The position numbers and the translations under genes are program-made. This document shows, one piece after another, positions 8,840 through 16,445 of a stretch of DNA of 37,202 nucleotides. Numbering within the stretch: position 1 is the first letter of the stretch; each line of letters starts with the position of its first letter. Source of the DNA: Methylobacter sp. (lineage in GTDB: Bacteria > Pseudomonadota > Gammaproteobacteria > Methylococcales > Methylomonadaceae); NCBI GenBank assembly GCA_004299305.1, contig SCPZ01000016.1, positions 1 through 37,202 of the forward strand. Direction: 5' to 3'. The notes below the pieces were generated by a model, which was given only the letters and a program-made list of their open reading frames with translations, had not been told where the DNA came from and made no database searches.

Positions 8840-10752
8840 TGGAAGACTCGCAGCTTGTAGAAGACAACAATGTCGATAATCACATAGACGATAAAATAAA
8901 CACGTACCTTAATTTGGAAAAGCCAATCAGCTTTTTTTTGTTCGCAGGGGCTGGGTCTGGAAAAACGGGTTCTTTAGTAAAAGCATTAAAGCGTTTGTCT
9001 GACGAAAGTCGTAAACACTTGCGCTTGCAGGGTCAACAGGTTGGGATCATCACCTATACCAATGCTGCTTGTGATGAGATCAAACATCGCCTTGATTTTG
9101 ATCCCTTGGTAGAAGTTTCAACTATTCATAGTTTTGTCTGGAAGTCGCTAATTGGCGGCTTTCATACTGACATCAAACAGTGGCTGAGAATAAATTTGCC
9201 GAAAGAAATTGCTAAATTGGAGGCGCAACAACTTAAGGGAAGAGCTGGGAAGGCTTCATTAGATCGTGCAAAGGATATTGAAATCAAACAGAAACGACTT
9301 GTCAGTTTGGATGGCATAAAGCAATTCACTTATAACCCAAACGGTGACAACCGTGGGCGGAATTCATTAAATCACTTCGAGGTTATCACGATTGGTGCCG
9401 ATTTTCTTACCAACAAACCGCTCATGCAAACGATATTGATCAACAAATTCCCAATTTTGCTCATTGATGAAAGCCAGGATACCAATAAACACCTTATGGA
9501 GGCTTTTTTAAAAGTCCAGAATCAGCAAAGCGAACGCTTTTGTCTAGGCTTGTTTGGCGACACCATGCAGCGGATTTACGCGGATGGGAAAATGGATTTG
9601 GGCAAGGGTTTACCTCCTGAATGGGCTCAGCCTGTAAAGAAGATGAACCATCGGTGTCCGCGCAGGATTGTCAAACTGATTAACAAAATTCGCTCGACAG
9701 TCGATCCTCAAGATCAAAATTCAAGAACAGATAAAGAAGAAGGCTTTGTTCGTCTGTTTATCTTACCTAGTGATACACCAGACAAGCTGGCAGCCGAACG
9801 TGAAATCAAACAACACATGACGGCTATTACTGGCGATTCACTTTGGAATAGCGCCGATGATGTTAAAACTTTGATACTTGAGCATCATATGGCAGCGTTG
9901 CGTATGGGATTTTTGGAGATGTTTGAACCTCTATACAAGGCTGATGAAGGTCGATTAAGGACTGCATTACTGGATGGTTCTCTTCCTGGATTACGTCTTT
10001 TTTCTCAACAGGTGCTGCCTCTTGTCAAGGCCAAACAAAACGGCGATGAATTTGCCGTCGCAGCTATTGTTCGCAATTCTTCACCCTTGCTGAGTAAAGC
10101 AACCCTCAAAGAATTGGGCGAAGATCAACTAAGTCAATTGAAAAAAGCCCGCGAAGCTGTCGAACAATTAATCGCTCTTTGGTCGAATAATGCTGAACCG
10201 CATTTTTTGAATATTTTGCGCTGTGTTAGTCAAACCGGGTTGTTTGAGATTCCCGAAAGCTTACGCCCCATTGCTTTTCGAAATGAAGTTGAGCAGAAGA
10301 ACGCTGAACAGAGTAGTGAAGCGTTGTCGGCTGAAGAAGACACCAACCCGATATTGGATGCCTGGGATAAGTTTTTGCTAACGCCTTTTGCCCAAATCAA
10401 GCCATACGTTGATTATGTCAATGGACAGGCTCCTTTTGACACTCACCAAGGCGTTAAAGGTTTAGAATTTCCACGGGTATTAGTTGTTATGGATGACGCC
10501 GAGGCTCGAGGTTTTATGTTTGACTATGACAAGCTGTTCGGAGCAAAAGATAAAACAAAAACGGATATAGAAAATGAACGCAATGGCGACGATACCGGTA
10601 TAAACCGCACCCGCCGACTTTTTTATGTGACCTGTAGCAGAGCAGTGAATAGTCTGGCTATTGTGGCATATACCAGTGATCCTAATAAAGTTCGCGATAA
10701 TGTCGTGCGTGATGGTTGGTTTGAAGGTTGTGAAATTGAAATCTTGACGTAG
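8839..10752 (+). CDS. UvrD/PcrA-like superfamily 1 helicase (GajB-like)
   Basis: A 637-residue SF1A helicase that probably works with the upstream OLD nuclease. All core motifs can be read: Walker A AGAGSGKT (36-43), the Ia segment ITYTNAACDEIKHRL, DESQD (motif II, 210-214), GLFGDTMQRIY (III), MNHRCPRRIV (IV), HQGVKGLEFP (V, 536-545) and RRLFYVTCSRA (VI, 592-602). It should therefore be an active ATP-dependent translocase. Its ATG overlaps the OLD stop codon by one base (TGATG), implying translational coupling; a GTG three bases earlier is also possible, and GGAAAGG lies just upstream. It exceeds the roughly 500-residue Gabija GajB. The extra sequence between motifs IV and V includes a mostly helical stretch around residues 330-500. 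It could instead belong to a related but distinct OLD-helicase system. Confidence 0.88.
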   Translation: MEDSQLVEDNNVDNHIDDKINTYLNLEKPISFFLFAGAGSGKTGSLVKALKRLSDESRKHLRLQGQQVGIITYTNAACDEIKHRLDFDPLVEVSTIHSFVWKSLIGGFHTDIKQWLRINLPKEIAKLEAQQLKGRAGKASLDRAKDIEIKQKRLVSLDGIKQFTYNPNGDNRGRNSLNHFEVITIGADFLTNKPLMQTILINKFPILLIDESQDTNKHLMEAFLKVQNQQSERFCLGLFGDTMQRIYADGKMDLGKGLPPEWAQPVKKMNHRCPRRIVKLINKIRSTVDPQDQNSRTDKEEGFVRLFILPSDTPDKLAAEREIKQHMTAITGDSLWNSADDVKTLILEHHMAALRMGFLEMFEPLYKADEGRLRTALLDGSLPGLRLFSQQVLPLVKAKQNGDEFAVAAIVRNSSPLLSKATLKELGEDQLSQLKKAREAVEQLIALWSNNAEPHFLNILRCVSQTGLFEIPESLRPIAFRNEVEQKNAEQSSEALSAEEDTNPILDAWDKFLLTPFAQIKPYVDYVNGQAPFDTHQGVKGLEFPRVLVVMDDAEARGFMFDYDKLFGAKDKTKTDIENERNGDDTGINRTRRLFYVTCSRAVNSLAIVAYTSDPNKVRDNVVRDGWFEGCEIEILT

Positions 10753-10793
10753 CTAGAAAATGGCTCTTAACGGAAAAAGCTACGCAAATGACG

Positions 10794-10799
10794 TATAAT
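10794..10799 (+). promoter_or_regulatory. Candidate -10 box just before the toxin gene
   Basis: A consensus TATAAT ends six bases before the toxin ATG at 10806, so a transcript from it would be leaderless or nearly so; no clear -35 hexamer is seen. CGTAGCT (10748-10754) and AGCTACG (10778-10784) form an inverted repeat just upstream, a possible operator for the antitoxin. No good ribosome site is visible before the ATG. Confidence 0.4.
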
Positions 10800-10805
10800 T
10801 AAACC

Positions 10806-11144
10806 ATGCAAGCCCTGTTCATAGAACTGCCCGCTTTCTCCCGTTACCGCCAGAATTACCTGGACGACGAAGCATTCCGTGCTTTGCAGTCCGCACTATT
10901 GGCAAACCCGGAAGTGGGCGATGTCATTGAAGGCACGGGAGGCTTGCGCAAAATGCGGCAGGCCGATCTGCGGCGCGGTAAAGGCAAGCGCGGCGGCTTG
11001 CGGGTTATCTACTTTTGGTGGGAAACAGGCAGGCAGTTCTGGTTATTCACCCTGTATGGTAAAAACGAACTCGACGATCTATCGCCTACAGAACGCAAGG
11101 CGCTAAAAGACATGTTGAAACGGGAATTGGAGACAAGACCATGA
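10806..11144 (+). CDS. higB: HigB2-type RelE-family toxin (mRNA interferase)
   Basis: A 112-residue toxin of the RelE/HigB superfamily, which cleaves mRNA on the ribosome. The sequence closely follows the Vibrio cholerae HigB2 pattern: N-terminal FxxYRQNYLDDEAFRALQ, the central VGDVIEGTGGLRKMR, a basic patch RRGKGKRGG, then RVIYFWW and FTLYGKNELDDLS. Length is typical. The toxin gene comes first and overlaps the antitoxin gene by four bases (ATGA), the usual order for hig modules. It follows the helicase gene by 53 bases, so the module is part of the accessory island. Autoregulation by the toxin-antitoxin complex is usual for the family and fits the small palindromic region upstream. Confidence 0.9.
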   Translation: MQALFIELPAFSRYRQNYLDDEAFRALQSALLANPEVGDVIEGTGGLRKMRQADLRRGKGKRGGLRVIYFWWETGRQFWLFTLYGKNELDDLSPTERKALKDMLKRELETRP

Positions 11145-11452
11145 AAAGAAATCTGTTCAATGAACTCAGTGAAGGTTTCGAGGCTTTGGCGGATCAGCGC
11201 CAAGGCAAACTCACGCTGAGAACTCATGATGTTGAGATAAAACCTGCGCCGGAATTGGCTGCCGCAGAACTGGTGGCGTTGCGGGAACGGCTGCATTTGT
11301 CGCGGGCGGTGTTCGCCAGATACCTCCGAACCAATCCGCGTACTTTGGAGAATTGGGAACAAGGCCGCGCTAAGCCCAATGCCCAAGCGGCGTTGTTGAT
11401 TAGCTTGGTGTCGCGCTATCCTGATACGCTAGAACGCTTGGGACAGATTTAA
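11141..11452 (+). CDS. higA: HigA2-type helix-turn-helix antitoxin
   Basis: A 103-residue antitoxin and transcriptional repressor that should neutralise the HigB2-like toxin encoded just upstream. The N-terminal part (about 1-38, beginning KRNLFNELSEGF) is the probable toxin-binding region. The C-terminal part (about 45-100) is an XRE-like helix-turn-helix domain with LHLSRAVFARYLRTNPRT and the following WEQGRAKPN, typical of the NadS/HigA2 group. Its ATG overlaps the toxin stop codon, so the two are translationally coupled. No gene follows for nearly 490 bases. Assignment is firm from sequence and gene order. Confidence 0.9.
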   Translation: MKRNLFNELSEGFEALADQRQGKLTLRTHDVEIKPAPELAAAELVALRERLHLSRAVFARYLRTNPRTLENWEQGRAKPNAQAALLISLVSRYPDTLERLGQI

Positions 11453-11938
11453 AATCACTGGTGGCAATATTGCCCTCGTTACCACGCGTTGCATCAATGC
11501 CGTTAAGTTACGATAATGCTATTAAAAACAGTGTCTTTTGCCGTCATTACAATTGAACAAAATTCTCTCCACGTAGTGCGTACCGTGCGCGCCTTTCCCG
11601 ATACTTGAAATTTTTGCTACCCCATTCCCTTATTATGGCGTCATTCTGATTGCGTCAATTTATCAGTAGATAACTGATTTTCCACTGGGAAAAGCGCTTT
11701 ATTTTAAGGCTTCATCATTAGCCGACTCTTGCAACAAATCGGCGCTTCCTTTATAAATATAATGCTCAAGAATTCTAATCAACCTTGTTGTAACAGGCTT
11801 TAACGTGGGCTTCAACATAAAAAAATTTATCCAGGCAAATACAAAATACCTTTGTATTTTCTTTAGCATTGTTAGTAATATCACTTACCTTTAGATATTT
11901 CGCATTGAAACATTCTAACCAAGCATTGAGGAATAATC
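11453..11938. other. Non-coding gap after the toxin-antitoxin pair
   Basis: This 486-base stretch contains a 12-base palindrome GGCAATATTGCC (11463-11474), a CGTAGTGCGTACCGTGCGC string resembling the repeat at 17408-17476, and the decayed ubiA 3' end described separately. The remainder (11711-11938) is AT-rich. A 61-codon reverse frame at 11699-11884 has no recognisable product and runs into the ubiA remnant. The promoter for the next gene must lie here but could not be assigned. Confidence 0.5.
11628..11710 (+). pseudogene. Degenerate fragment of the ubiA 3' end
   Basis: This segment aligns with 6189-6280 inside the intact ubiA. Shared blocks, in order, are CCTTATTATGGCG (13 identical bases), ATT-TGAT-GC, TTATCAG, ACTGATTTT, CAC-GGGAAAA, GCGCT and TTTTAAGGC. 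In frame it reads PYYGVILIASIYQ then stop, against [11 protein letters not shown]...AYQ in UbiA, followed after a shift by LIFHWEK against LIFHREK. It carries a 9-base deletion, an in-frame stop and single-base frameshifts, so it is not functional. It marks the right side of the segment holding the OLD/helicase and toxin-antitoxin genes. Confidence 0.8.
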
Positions 11939-12238
11939 ATGACAACCATAGCAGACCCCATCATCGGCAGCTGGTACAAGGACGTAGAAAACAACCTGAA
12001 ATTTAAAATCATCGCCATTGACGATGTCGATGATTCCATTGAAGTTCAATATCTTAACGGCGATATTGGTGAGTATGATCATGACAGTTGGTATAACTCA
12101 ACCTTTGATTATATCGAGGACCCTGAGGATTGGAGCGCGCCTTTTGACGATCTTGAAACAGATGATCTGGGCTATACCGATACGGACGAACACAGACCCA
12201 ATCCTGAAGACATGGACATTGAAGATTACCTGGATTAA
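11939..12238 (+). CDS. Small acidic protein of unknown function (DUF6763-like)
   Basis: A 99-residue, strongly acidic, soluble protein. The N-terminal half (about 1-50) looks like a small beta barrel with IGSWYKDVENNLKFKIIAID and IEVQYLNGDIGEYDHDSW. The C-terminal half is rich in Asp and Glu and ends EDMDIEDYLD. It resembles a family of short gammaproteobacterial proteins catalogued as DUF6763; that match is from memory and not certain. No catalytic residues are apparent. GAGGAA (11929-11934) provides a ribosome site. It lies 15 bases before the P-loop gene and probably shares its transcript, followed by metA and guaD. Confidence 0.8.
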   Translation: MTTIADPIIGSWYKDVENNLKFKIIAIDDVDDSIEVQYLNGDIGEYDHDSWYNSTFDYIEDPEDWSAPFDDLETDDLGYTDTDEHRPNPEDMDIEDYLD

Positions 12239-12253
12239 TTAGGAAAACAGCAC

Positions 12254-13099
12254 ATGAAAATGAGTCCCCAGGAATTCCTGGACTGGAAAACCAAACGAAT
12301 TACCCTGCTGGCCATGTCCGGCGCGGGTAAAACCACATTGGCTAATAAGCTGCCTAAAGCCAAATGGTTTCACTATTCCGGCGATTACCGGATCGGCACA
12401 AAATACCTGGAAGAGCCTATTCTGGATAATATTAAACGTCAGGCTATGCGCGTTCCTTTTCTGCGCGAGTTATTACTTTCCGATTCCATCCATATCAGCA
12501 ATAAAATCACCGTTGATAATCTGGCTCCTGTTTCCAGTTTTCTTGGCAAACTCGGTAATCCTGATTTGCACGGACTGTCTTTGCAGGAGTTCAAGCGCCG
12601 CCAAAAACTGCATCACCAAGCTGAAATTGACGCAATGAACGATGTGCCGGACTTTATCGATAAAGCGGTAGATATTTATGGCTATAAGCATTTTGTCAAT
12701 GATGCGGGCGGCAGCGTTTGCGAGTTAGATAGCCCGGAAGTGCTGGAAACGCTGGCGAAGAACACGGTGATTGTTTACATCAAAATACCGCCGGAACTGG
12801 AACAAACTATTATTGAACGCGCTAAATCCGATCCCAAGCCGCTTTATTACCGGGAAGCGTTTCTTGATGAAAAACTCGCCGAATTCATGCAGCTTAGACA
12901 TTATTCTTCTACCGATGTTATACAGCCGGATGATTTTGTATCCTGGGTTTTTCCCGAGTTATTCAAATCCCGACTGCCCCGCTACCAGGCTATTGCCGAT
13001 CAATACGGCTATACTGTCGATGCGAATGATGTCGCCACCGTTAAAGGCGAGGATGACTTTATCCGGCTTGTCGCCGATGCGCTGGGGTCCCAGCAATGA
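12254..13099 (+). CDS. P-loop ATPase/kinase-like protein of unknown function
   Basis: A 281-residue soluble protein with an early Walker A motif, AMSGAGKTT (about residues 20-28), followed by LANKLPKAKWFHYSGDYRIG. Overall it looks like a small-molecule or protein kinase fold of the shikimate/adenylate kinase type: a short P-loop core, a helical lid-like middle region (about 75-150), then the strand HFVNDAGGSVCEL and VIVYIKIPPELEQTIIERAK. The substrate is unknown and the family has no assigned role that I recognise. The start ATG at 12254 follows AGGAAA (12241-12246). It sits between the acidic small protein and metA with gaps of 15 and 18 bases, which suggests one operon and perhaps a link to methionine or nucleotide metabolism, but this is only context. 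Confidence 0.82.
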   Translation: MKMSPQEFLDWKTKRITLLAMSGAGKTTLANKLPKAKWFHYSGDYRIGTKYLEEPILDNIKRQAMRVPFLRELLLSDSIHISNKITVDNLAPVSSFLGKLGNPDLHGLSLQEFKRRQKLHHQAEIDAMNDVPDFIDKAVDIYGYKHFVNDAGGSVCELDSPEVLETLAKNTVIVYIKIPPELEQTIIERAKSDPKPLYYREAFLDEKLAEFMQLRHYSSTDVIQPDDFVSWVFPELFKSRLPRYQAIADQYGYTVDANDVATVKGEDDFIRLVADALGSQQ

Positions 13100-13117
13100 T
13101 AGGGATGGAGTCCGGTT

Positions 13118-14182
13118 ATGCCTTTAGTCGCTCATACTGATTTACCCACATTCCAACGCCTTCGTGAAGAAGGGGAGGAAATATTAGACCCTGACCGCGC
13201 CACTAATCAGGATATACGGGAGATGCACATCGGGCTGCTTAATATGATGCCCGATGCTGCGTTGGAAGCAACGGAACGGCAGTTTTTCCGGCTGGTGGGC
13301 GCGTGTAATCAAATTGTTCAATTTCATGTGCATCCTTTTACTATCGAAGGACTGAAAAGAAGCCCTGAAGCGCAAGCCCATATCGCTAAATATTACGAAC
13401 CTTTTGAGAAAATCAAACGGGACGGCTTGGATGCGTTGATTATCAGCGGCGCTAATGTCACCCATCCTAGATTACCTGAAGAAGACTTCTGGCAACCGTT
13501 GACCGAGGTTTTTTTCTGGGCCAAGGAAAATGTGACTTCGATACTGTGTTCGTGTCTTGCCACTCATGCCCTCATTCAATATTGTTACGGCATCGAGCGC
13601 ACACGCTTACCGGCCAAACGCTGGGGGGTGTTTTCGCACAAATTAACCGACCGCACCCATCCTTTAGTCGCAGAGATCAACACCCGTTTTGATGTGCCTC
13701 ATTCCCGTTTTAATGAGATATTCCAAAGCGATATGGAAAAACATGGACTGAAAGTCCTGGCGGTCAGTAAAGAGGCCGGTGTGCATCTTGCCGTCAGCTC
13801 GGATGGGTTTCGCATCGTGTTTTTTCAAGGACATCCTGAATATGATGACATCAGCTTGTTGAAAGAATACAAGCGTGAAGTGCTGCGCTTTTATCGTGCC
13901 GAGATCGACGATTATCCGCCGTTTCCTGAAAATTATTTTAATGATGTCGTTCAGCAGATTTTTGTCGATTATGAGCAGGAGGTCAGGTCGGCCAGGCAGA
14001 GCGGGCAGAGGCTGGCGGAGTTCCCGGAAAACCGGGTTTTGGAATATATTGATAATACCTGGGGCGACACCGCAAAAGCGGTATTCAACAATTGGCTGGG
14101 GAAAATATATCAACTGACCCATCAAGAGCGGGGCCTGCCTTTTATGGACGGCGTAGATCCAAACAATCCGTTAGGCTTGTGA
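13118..14182 (+). CDS. metA: Homoserine O-succinyltransferase (MetA family)
   Basis: MetA activates homoserine with an acyl group from acyl-CoA, the first committed step of methionine synthesis. The 354-residue protein aligns with the E. coli enzyme over the core: catalytic Cys146 in CSCLATHALIQYCYGI, GVFSHKL, VPHSRFNE, and catalytic His239 and Glu241 in FFQGHPEYD. It is about 45 residues longer than E. coli MetA, with extra sequence near the C terminus, as in the longer MetA proteins of other proteobacteria (sometimes called metAS). The segment around ISGANVTHPRLPEEDFW differs from the E. coli GAPLGLVEF loop that helps set acyl-CoA choice, so succinyl rather than acetyl specificity is inferred from the family. 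The start follows GGATGGAG. guaD starts at the base after its stop codon. Confidence 0.93.
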   Translation: MPLVAHTDLPTFQRLREEGEEILDPDRATNQDIREMHIGLLNMMPDAALEATERQFFRLVGACNQIVQFHVHPFTIEGLKRSPEAQAHIAKYYEPFEKIKRDGLDALIISGANVTHPRLPEEDFWQPLTEVFFWAKENVTSILCSCLATHALIQYCYGIERTRLPAKRWGVFSHKLTDRTHPLVAEINTRFDVPHSRFNEIFQSDMEKHGLKVLAVSKEAGVHLAVSSDGFRIVFFQGHPEYDDISLLKEYKREVLRFYRAEIDDYPPFPENYFNDVVQQIFVDYEQEVRSARQSGQRLAEFPENRVLEYIDNTWGDTAKAVFNNWLGKIYQLTHQERGLPFMDGVDPNNPLGL

Positions 14183-14650
14183 ATGCATCAGGAGTTTTTG
14201 CAGAAAGCTATTGATTTGGCCGTAGAAAGTGCAAAGTCAGGGCAGGGAGGCCCTTATGGCGCTGTGGTCGTGAAAGATAAGCGGGTGATTGCAGCCAGCG
14301 GCAACAAGGTCATCAGTCATATCGACCCTACCGCCCATGCGGAAGTGATGGCGATACGGTTGGCCTGTAAAGAGCTGAATGATTTCCAGTTGCCCGGCTG
14401 CATTCTTTATTCCAGCTGCGAACCCTGTCCGATGTGCTTAGGGGCAATCTATTGGGCGAGGCTTGCCAAAGTCTATTTTGCCTGTAGCCGGTATGATGCC
14501 GCTGCCGCCAATTTTGACGACAGCTTCATTTATGATGAGATTTCTGTGTTGCCGCATCAGCGCCGTATCGCGATGCTGCATTTAAACCTGCCGAATGCAA
14601 TGCAGCCGTTTAAGGTTTGGGCTGAAAAGAACGACAAGGTGCTTTATTAA
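14183..14650 (+). CDS. guaD: Guanine deaminase (cytidine-deaminase-fold)
   Basis: A 155-residue zinc-dependent deaminase that should convert guanine to xanthine in purine salvage. The zinc and catalytic residues are present: HAE (H52, E54) in PTAHAEVMAIR, and PCPMC (C82, C85) in SSCEPCPMCLGAIYWAR. The later FDDSFIYDEI matches the C-terminal substrate-closing segment of Bacillus subtilis GuaD, which the protein also matches in length; this favours guanine deaminase over the tRNA adenosine deaminase TadA. Its ATG immediately follows the metA stop codon with no spacing, so it is probably translated by coupling with metA. No strong ribosome site of its own is visible. The alternative is a broader-specificity nucleoside deaminase. 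Confidence 0.87.
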   Translation: MHQEFLQKAIDLAVESAKSGQGGPYGAVVVKDKRVIAASGNKVISHIDPTAHAEVMAIRLACKELNDFQLPGCILYSSCEPCPMCLGAIYWARLAKVYFACSRYDAAAANFDDSFIYDEISVLPHQRRIAMLHLNLPNAMQPFKVWAEKNDKVLY

Positions 14651-14760
14651 TAGAACACGGATGACACGATTAGACGGATTGTGTTTCTTTTTTCATTCGT
14701 AAATACTTTTCTTCGTAAAATCAGTGCTTATCAGTCAAATCCGCGTCATCCGTGTTCTGT
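14651..14760. repeat. Inverted-repeat element, AGAACACGGATGAC family, copy 1
   Basis: AGAACACGGATGAC near 14652 is mirrored by GTCATCCGTGTTCT (14745-14758), with weaker symmetry continuing inward (left GGATT, right AATCCGC). The interior is about 60 AT-rich bases. A second copy with the same ends is at 18631-18743, and a truncated end (AATAGAACACAGATT) occurs at about 17390. It starts four bases after the stop codon of guaD. Confidence 0.75.
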
Positions 14761-14804
14761 TTTTCTAACTGCTACGGCTCAGGATTCAAGAATCCTTTTG
14801 ATCG

Positions 14805-15209
14805 CTACTTATCGGCGACTTTAATCAGCCAGCCATTTTTATCATAGCAACCTAATTCCGCTTTGGCAGTGACATTGATCCTGACATATTGACCATTGAA
14901 AGCGGCCGGTAATTTCGCTTTAACCCGGTGAAAACTGCTGTTGCTTTCAAGGGTAAATTCGAGATCCTGATTTTTAGCGGTTAATTTGATGGTGTCCGCC
15001 TTGGCCCAAGGCGAGACGAGAAAGGACAGGGTTGATTCAGGCGGAACCTCGATTTTTTCGGGTTCTTGATAAACGGGAAGATTGAGGTCTCTAAATTGGG
15101 GCTTTTTACAAATCTCATCAGTTTTGCCGGGATCATACGCAGTTGCTGTGCCGGTAAAGAATATCGCTACGATAAATAGTATAGGGCTAAGCGTTTTTGT
15201 TATTTTCAT
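14805..15209 (-). CDS. Exported protein of unknown function
   Basis: A 134-residue protein with a clear Sec signal peptide: a basic start (MKITK), a hydrophobic core (about 8-20) and a probable cleavage site after TATA (about residue 24). The mature part, about 110 residues, contains two cysteines far apart (about 34 and 121) that could form a disulfide in the periplasm. It is predicted to be mostly beta strand. No lipobox, haem motif or known domain is recognised. The start ATG is preceded by AGGAG on the minus strand at a normal distance. It is divergent from purM across 183 bases that must hold both promoters. Function unknown. Confidence 0.75.
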   Translation of the reverse strand: MKITKTLSPILFIVAIFFTGTATAYDPGKTDEICKKPQFRDLNLPVYQEPEKIEVPPESTLSFLVSPWAKADTIKLTAKNQDLEFTLESNSSFHRVKAKLPAAFNGQYVRINVTAKAELGCYDKNGWLIKVADK

Positions 15210-15392
15210 ATCTACTCCTCAAAAAAGACTTTATGTTGTCATCGGCAGTTTCGGTATTTACTAGGGAACTGCATTATTTTTTATTTGCCGCAACATTTAC
15301 ACAAAGGCTACGGTAACTTTATATCCTTCAGACAAAACCGATGATGTCTTGTACAATATCGGGAGTTTAAATTTTAGCAAGAGAACACCACA

Positions 15393-16436
15393 TTGAGCGA
15401 ACAAAATCAAGAAGGCTTGAATTATAAAAGTGCTGGCGTTGACATTGAGGCCGGTAATGCATTGGTCGAGCGCATCAAGCCTATTGCTGCCAGAACACGG
15501 ACAGCAGGCGTTATGGCCGGGTTGGGCGGTTTCGGTTCGATGTTTGAACTGCCGCTGGATCGTTATCAGCAGCCGATCCTGGTTTCCGGCACCGATGGCG
15601 TTGGAACTAAGTTAAAACTGGCCAATGAGTTGGGTATTCATGACAGCATCGGTATCGACTTGGTTGCGATGTGTGTCAATGACATTATCGTTCAAGGCGC
15701 GGAGCCTTTGTTTTTTCTTGATTACTTTGCGACCGGCAAGTTGGATGTCAATACCGCAGCCTCGGTCATAGATGGTATCGGTAAAGGCTGCGAACTGGCC
15801 GGTGCGGCGTTGGTCGGCGGTGAAACAGCGGAAATGCCGGGCATGTATGCTGACGGCGAGTATGATCTGGCCGGGTTTTGTGTCGGCATCGTGGAAAAAA
15901 GCAAAGTGCTTGACGGCAGTAAAGTCAAAGTCGGCGATAAGCTGATCGGCATCGCATCATCCGGCCCGCATTCAAACGGCTATTCATTAATCAGGAAAAT
16001 CATTGCCCACAGTGGCTCTACGCTTGCCGATACCTTCAATGGCAAAGCTTTGGGTGCGGCTTTACTGGAACCGACCCGAATCTATGTTAAGTCATTGTTG
16101 TCGCTGCTGGATAAAGTCCCGGTACACGCGCTTGCTCATATTACCGGCGGTGGCTTGACCGAGAATTTGCCGCGCGTTCTTCCGCAAGGCACTAAGGCCC
16201 ATATCGACTTATCATCGTGGGAGTTTCCCGGCATTTTCAAGTGGCTACAGGAAAAGGGTAATGTGTCGCTGCCGGATATGCTGACCACCTTTAACTGCGG
16301 CGTCGGCATGATCGTCTGTGTTGCTGCCGAAGATGAGCAAGCGACGCTTGAAACGCTTACCCAATTGGGTGAAACGGCTTTTACTATCGGCGAATTGCTT
16401 GCGTCCGAAGGCAAGCCGGAAGTTAGCTATTGGTAA
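15393..16436 (+). CDS. purM: Phosphoribosylformylglycinamidine cyclo-ligase PurM
   Basis: PurM (AIR synthetase) closes the imidazole ring in step five of de novo purine synthesis. At 347 residues it has the family's usual length and all its landmarks: [12 protein letters not shown], the [12 protein letters not shown] segment, [22 protein letters not shown] split across the dimer core, [23 protein letters not shown] and [16 protein letters not shown]. Translation seems to begin at TTG 15393, preceded by AAGAGAA; no ATG fits the known N terminus. In many Gammaproteobacteria purN follows, but here the next gene, nine bases on, is gnnA, so lipid A sugar genes may be co-transcribed with purine synthesis. 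No purine-operator-like palindrome was found upstream. Confidence 0.96.
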   Translation: MSEQNQEGLNYKSAGVDIEAGNALVERIKPIAARTRTAGVMAGLGGFGSMFELPLDRYQQPILVSGTDGVGTKLKLANELGIHDSIGIDLVAMCVNDIIVQGAEPLFFLDYFATGKLDVNTAASVIDGIGKGCELAGAALVGGETAEMPGMYADGEYDLAGFCVGIVEKSKVLDGSKVKVGDKLIGIASSGPHSNGYSLIRKIIAHSGSTLADTFNGKALGAALLEPTRIYVKSLLSLLDKVPVHALAHITGGGLTENLPRVLPQGTKAHIDLSSWEFPGIFKWLQEKGNVSLPDMLTTFNCGVGMIVCVAAEDEQATLETLTQLGETAFTIGELLASEGKPEVSYW

Positions 16437-16445
16437 AATAAGCAG

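Noticed and set aside
6354-11627. Island inserted by a tyrosine integrase at an attachment site
   Set aside because: No integrase, tRNA gene or exact direct repeat is visible; only the divergent ubiA fragment supports insertion, so no att sites are called.
11699-11884. 61-codon reverse frame beside the ubiA remnant
   Set aside because: No recognisable product, and its end is formed by the decayed ubiA sequence. It could be a fragment of a lost gene, but the sequence does not show which.
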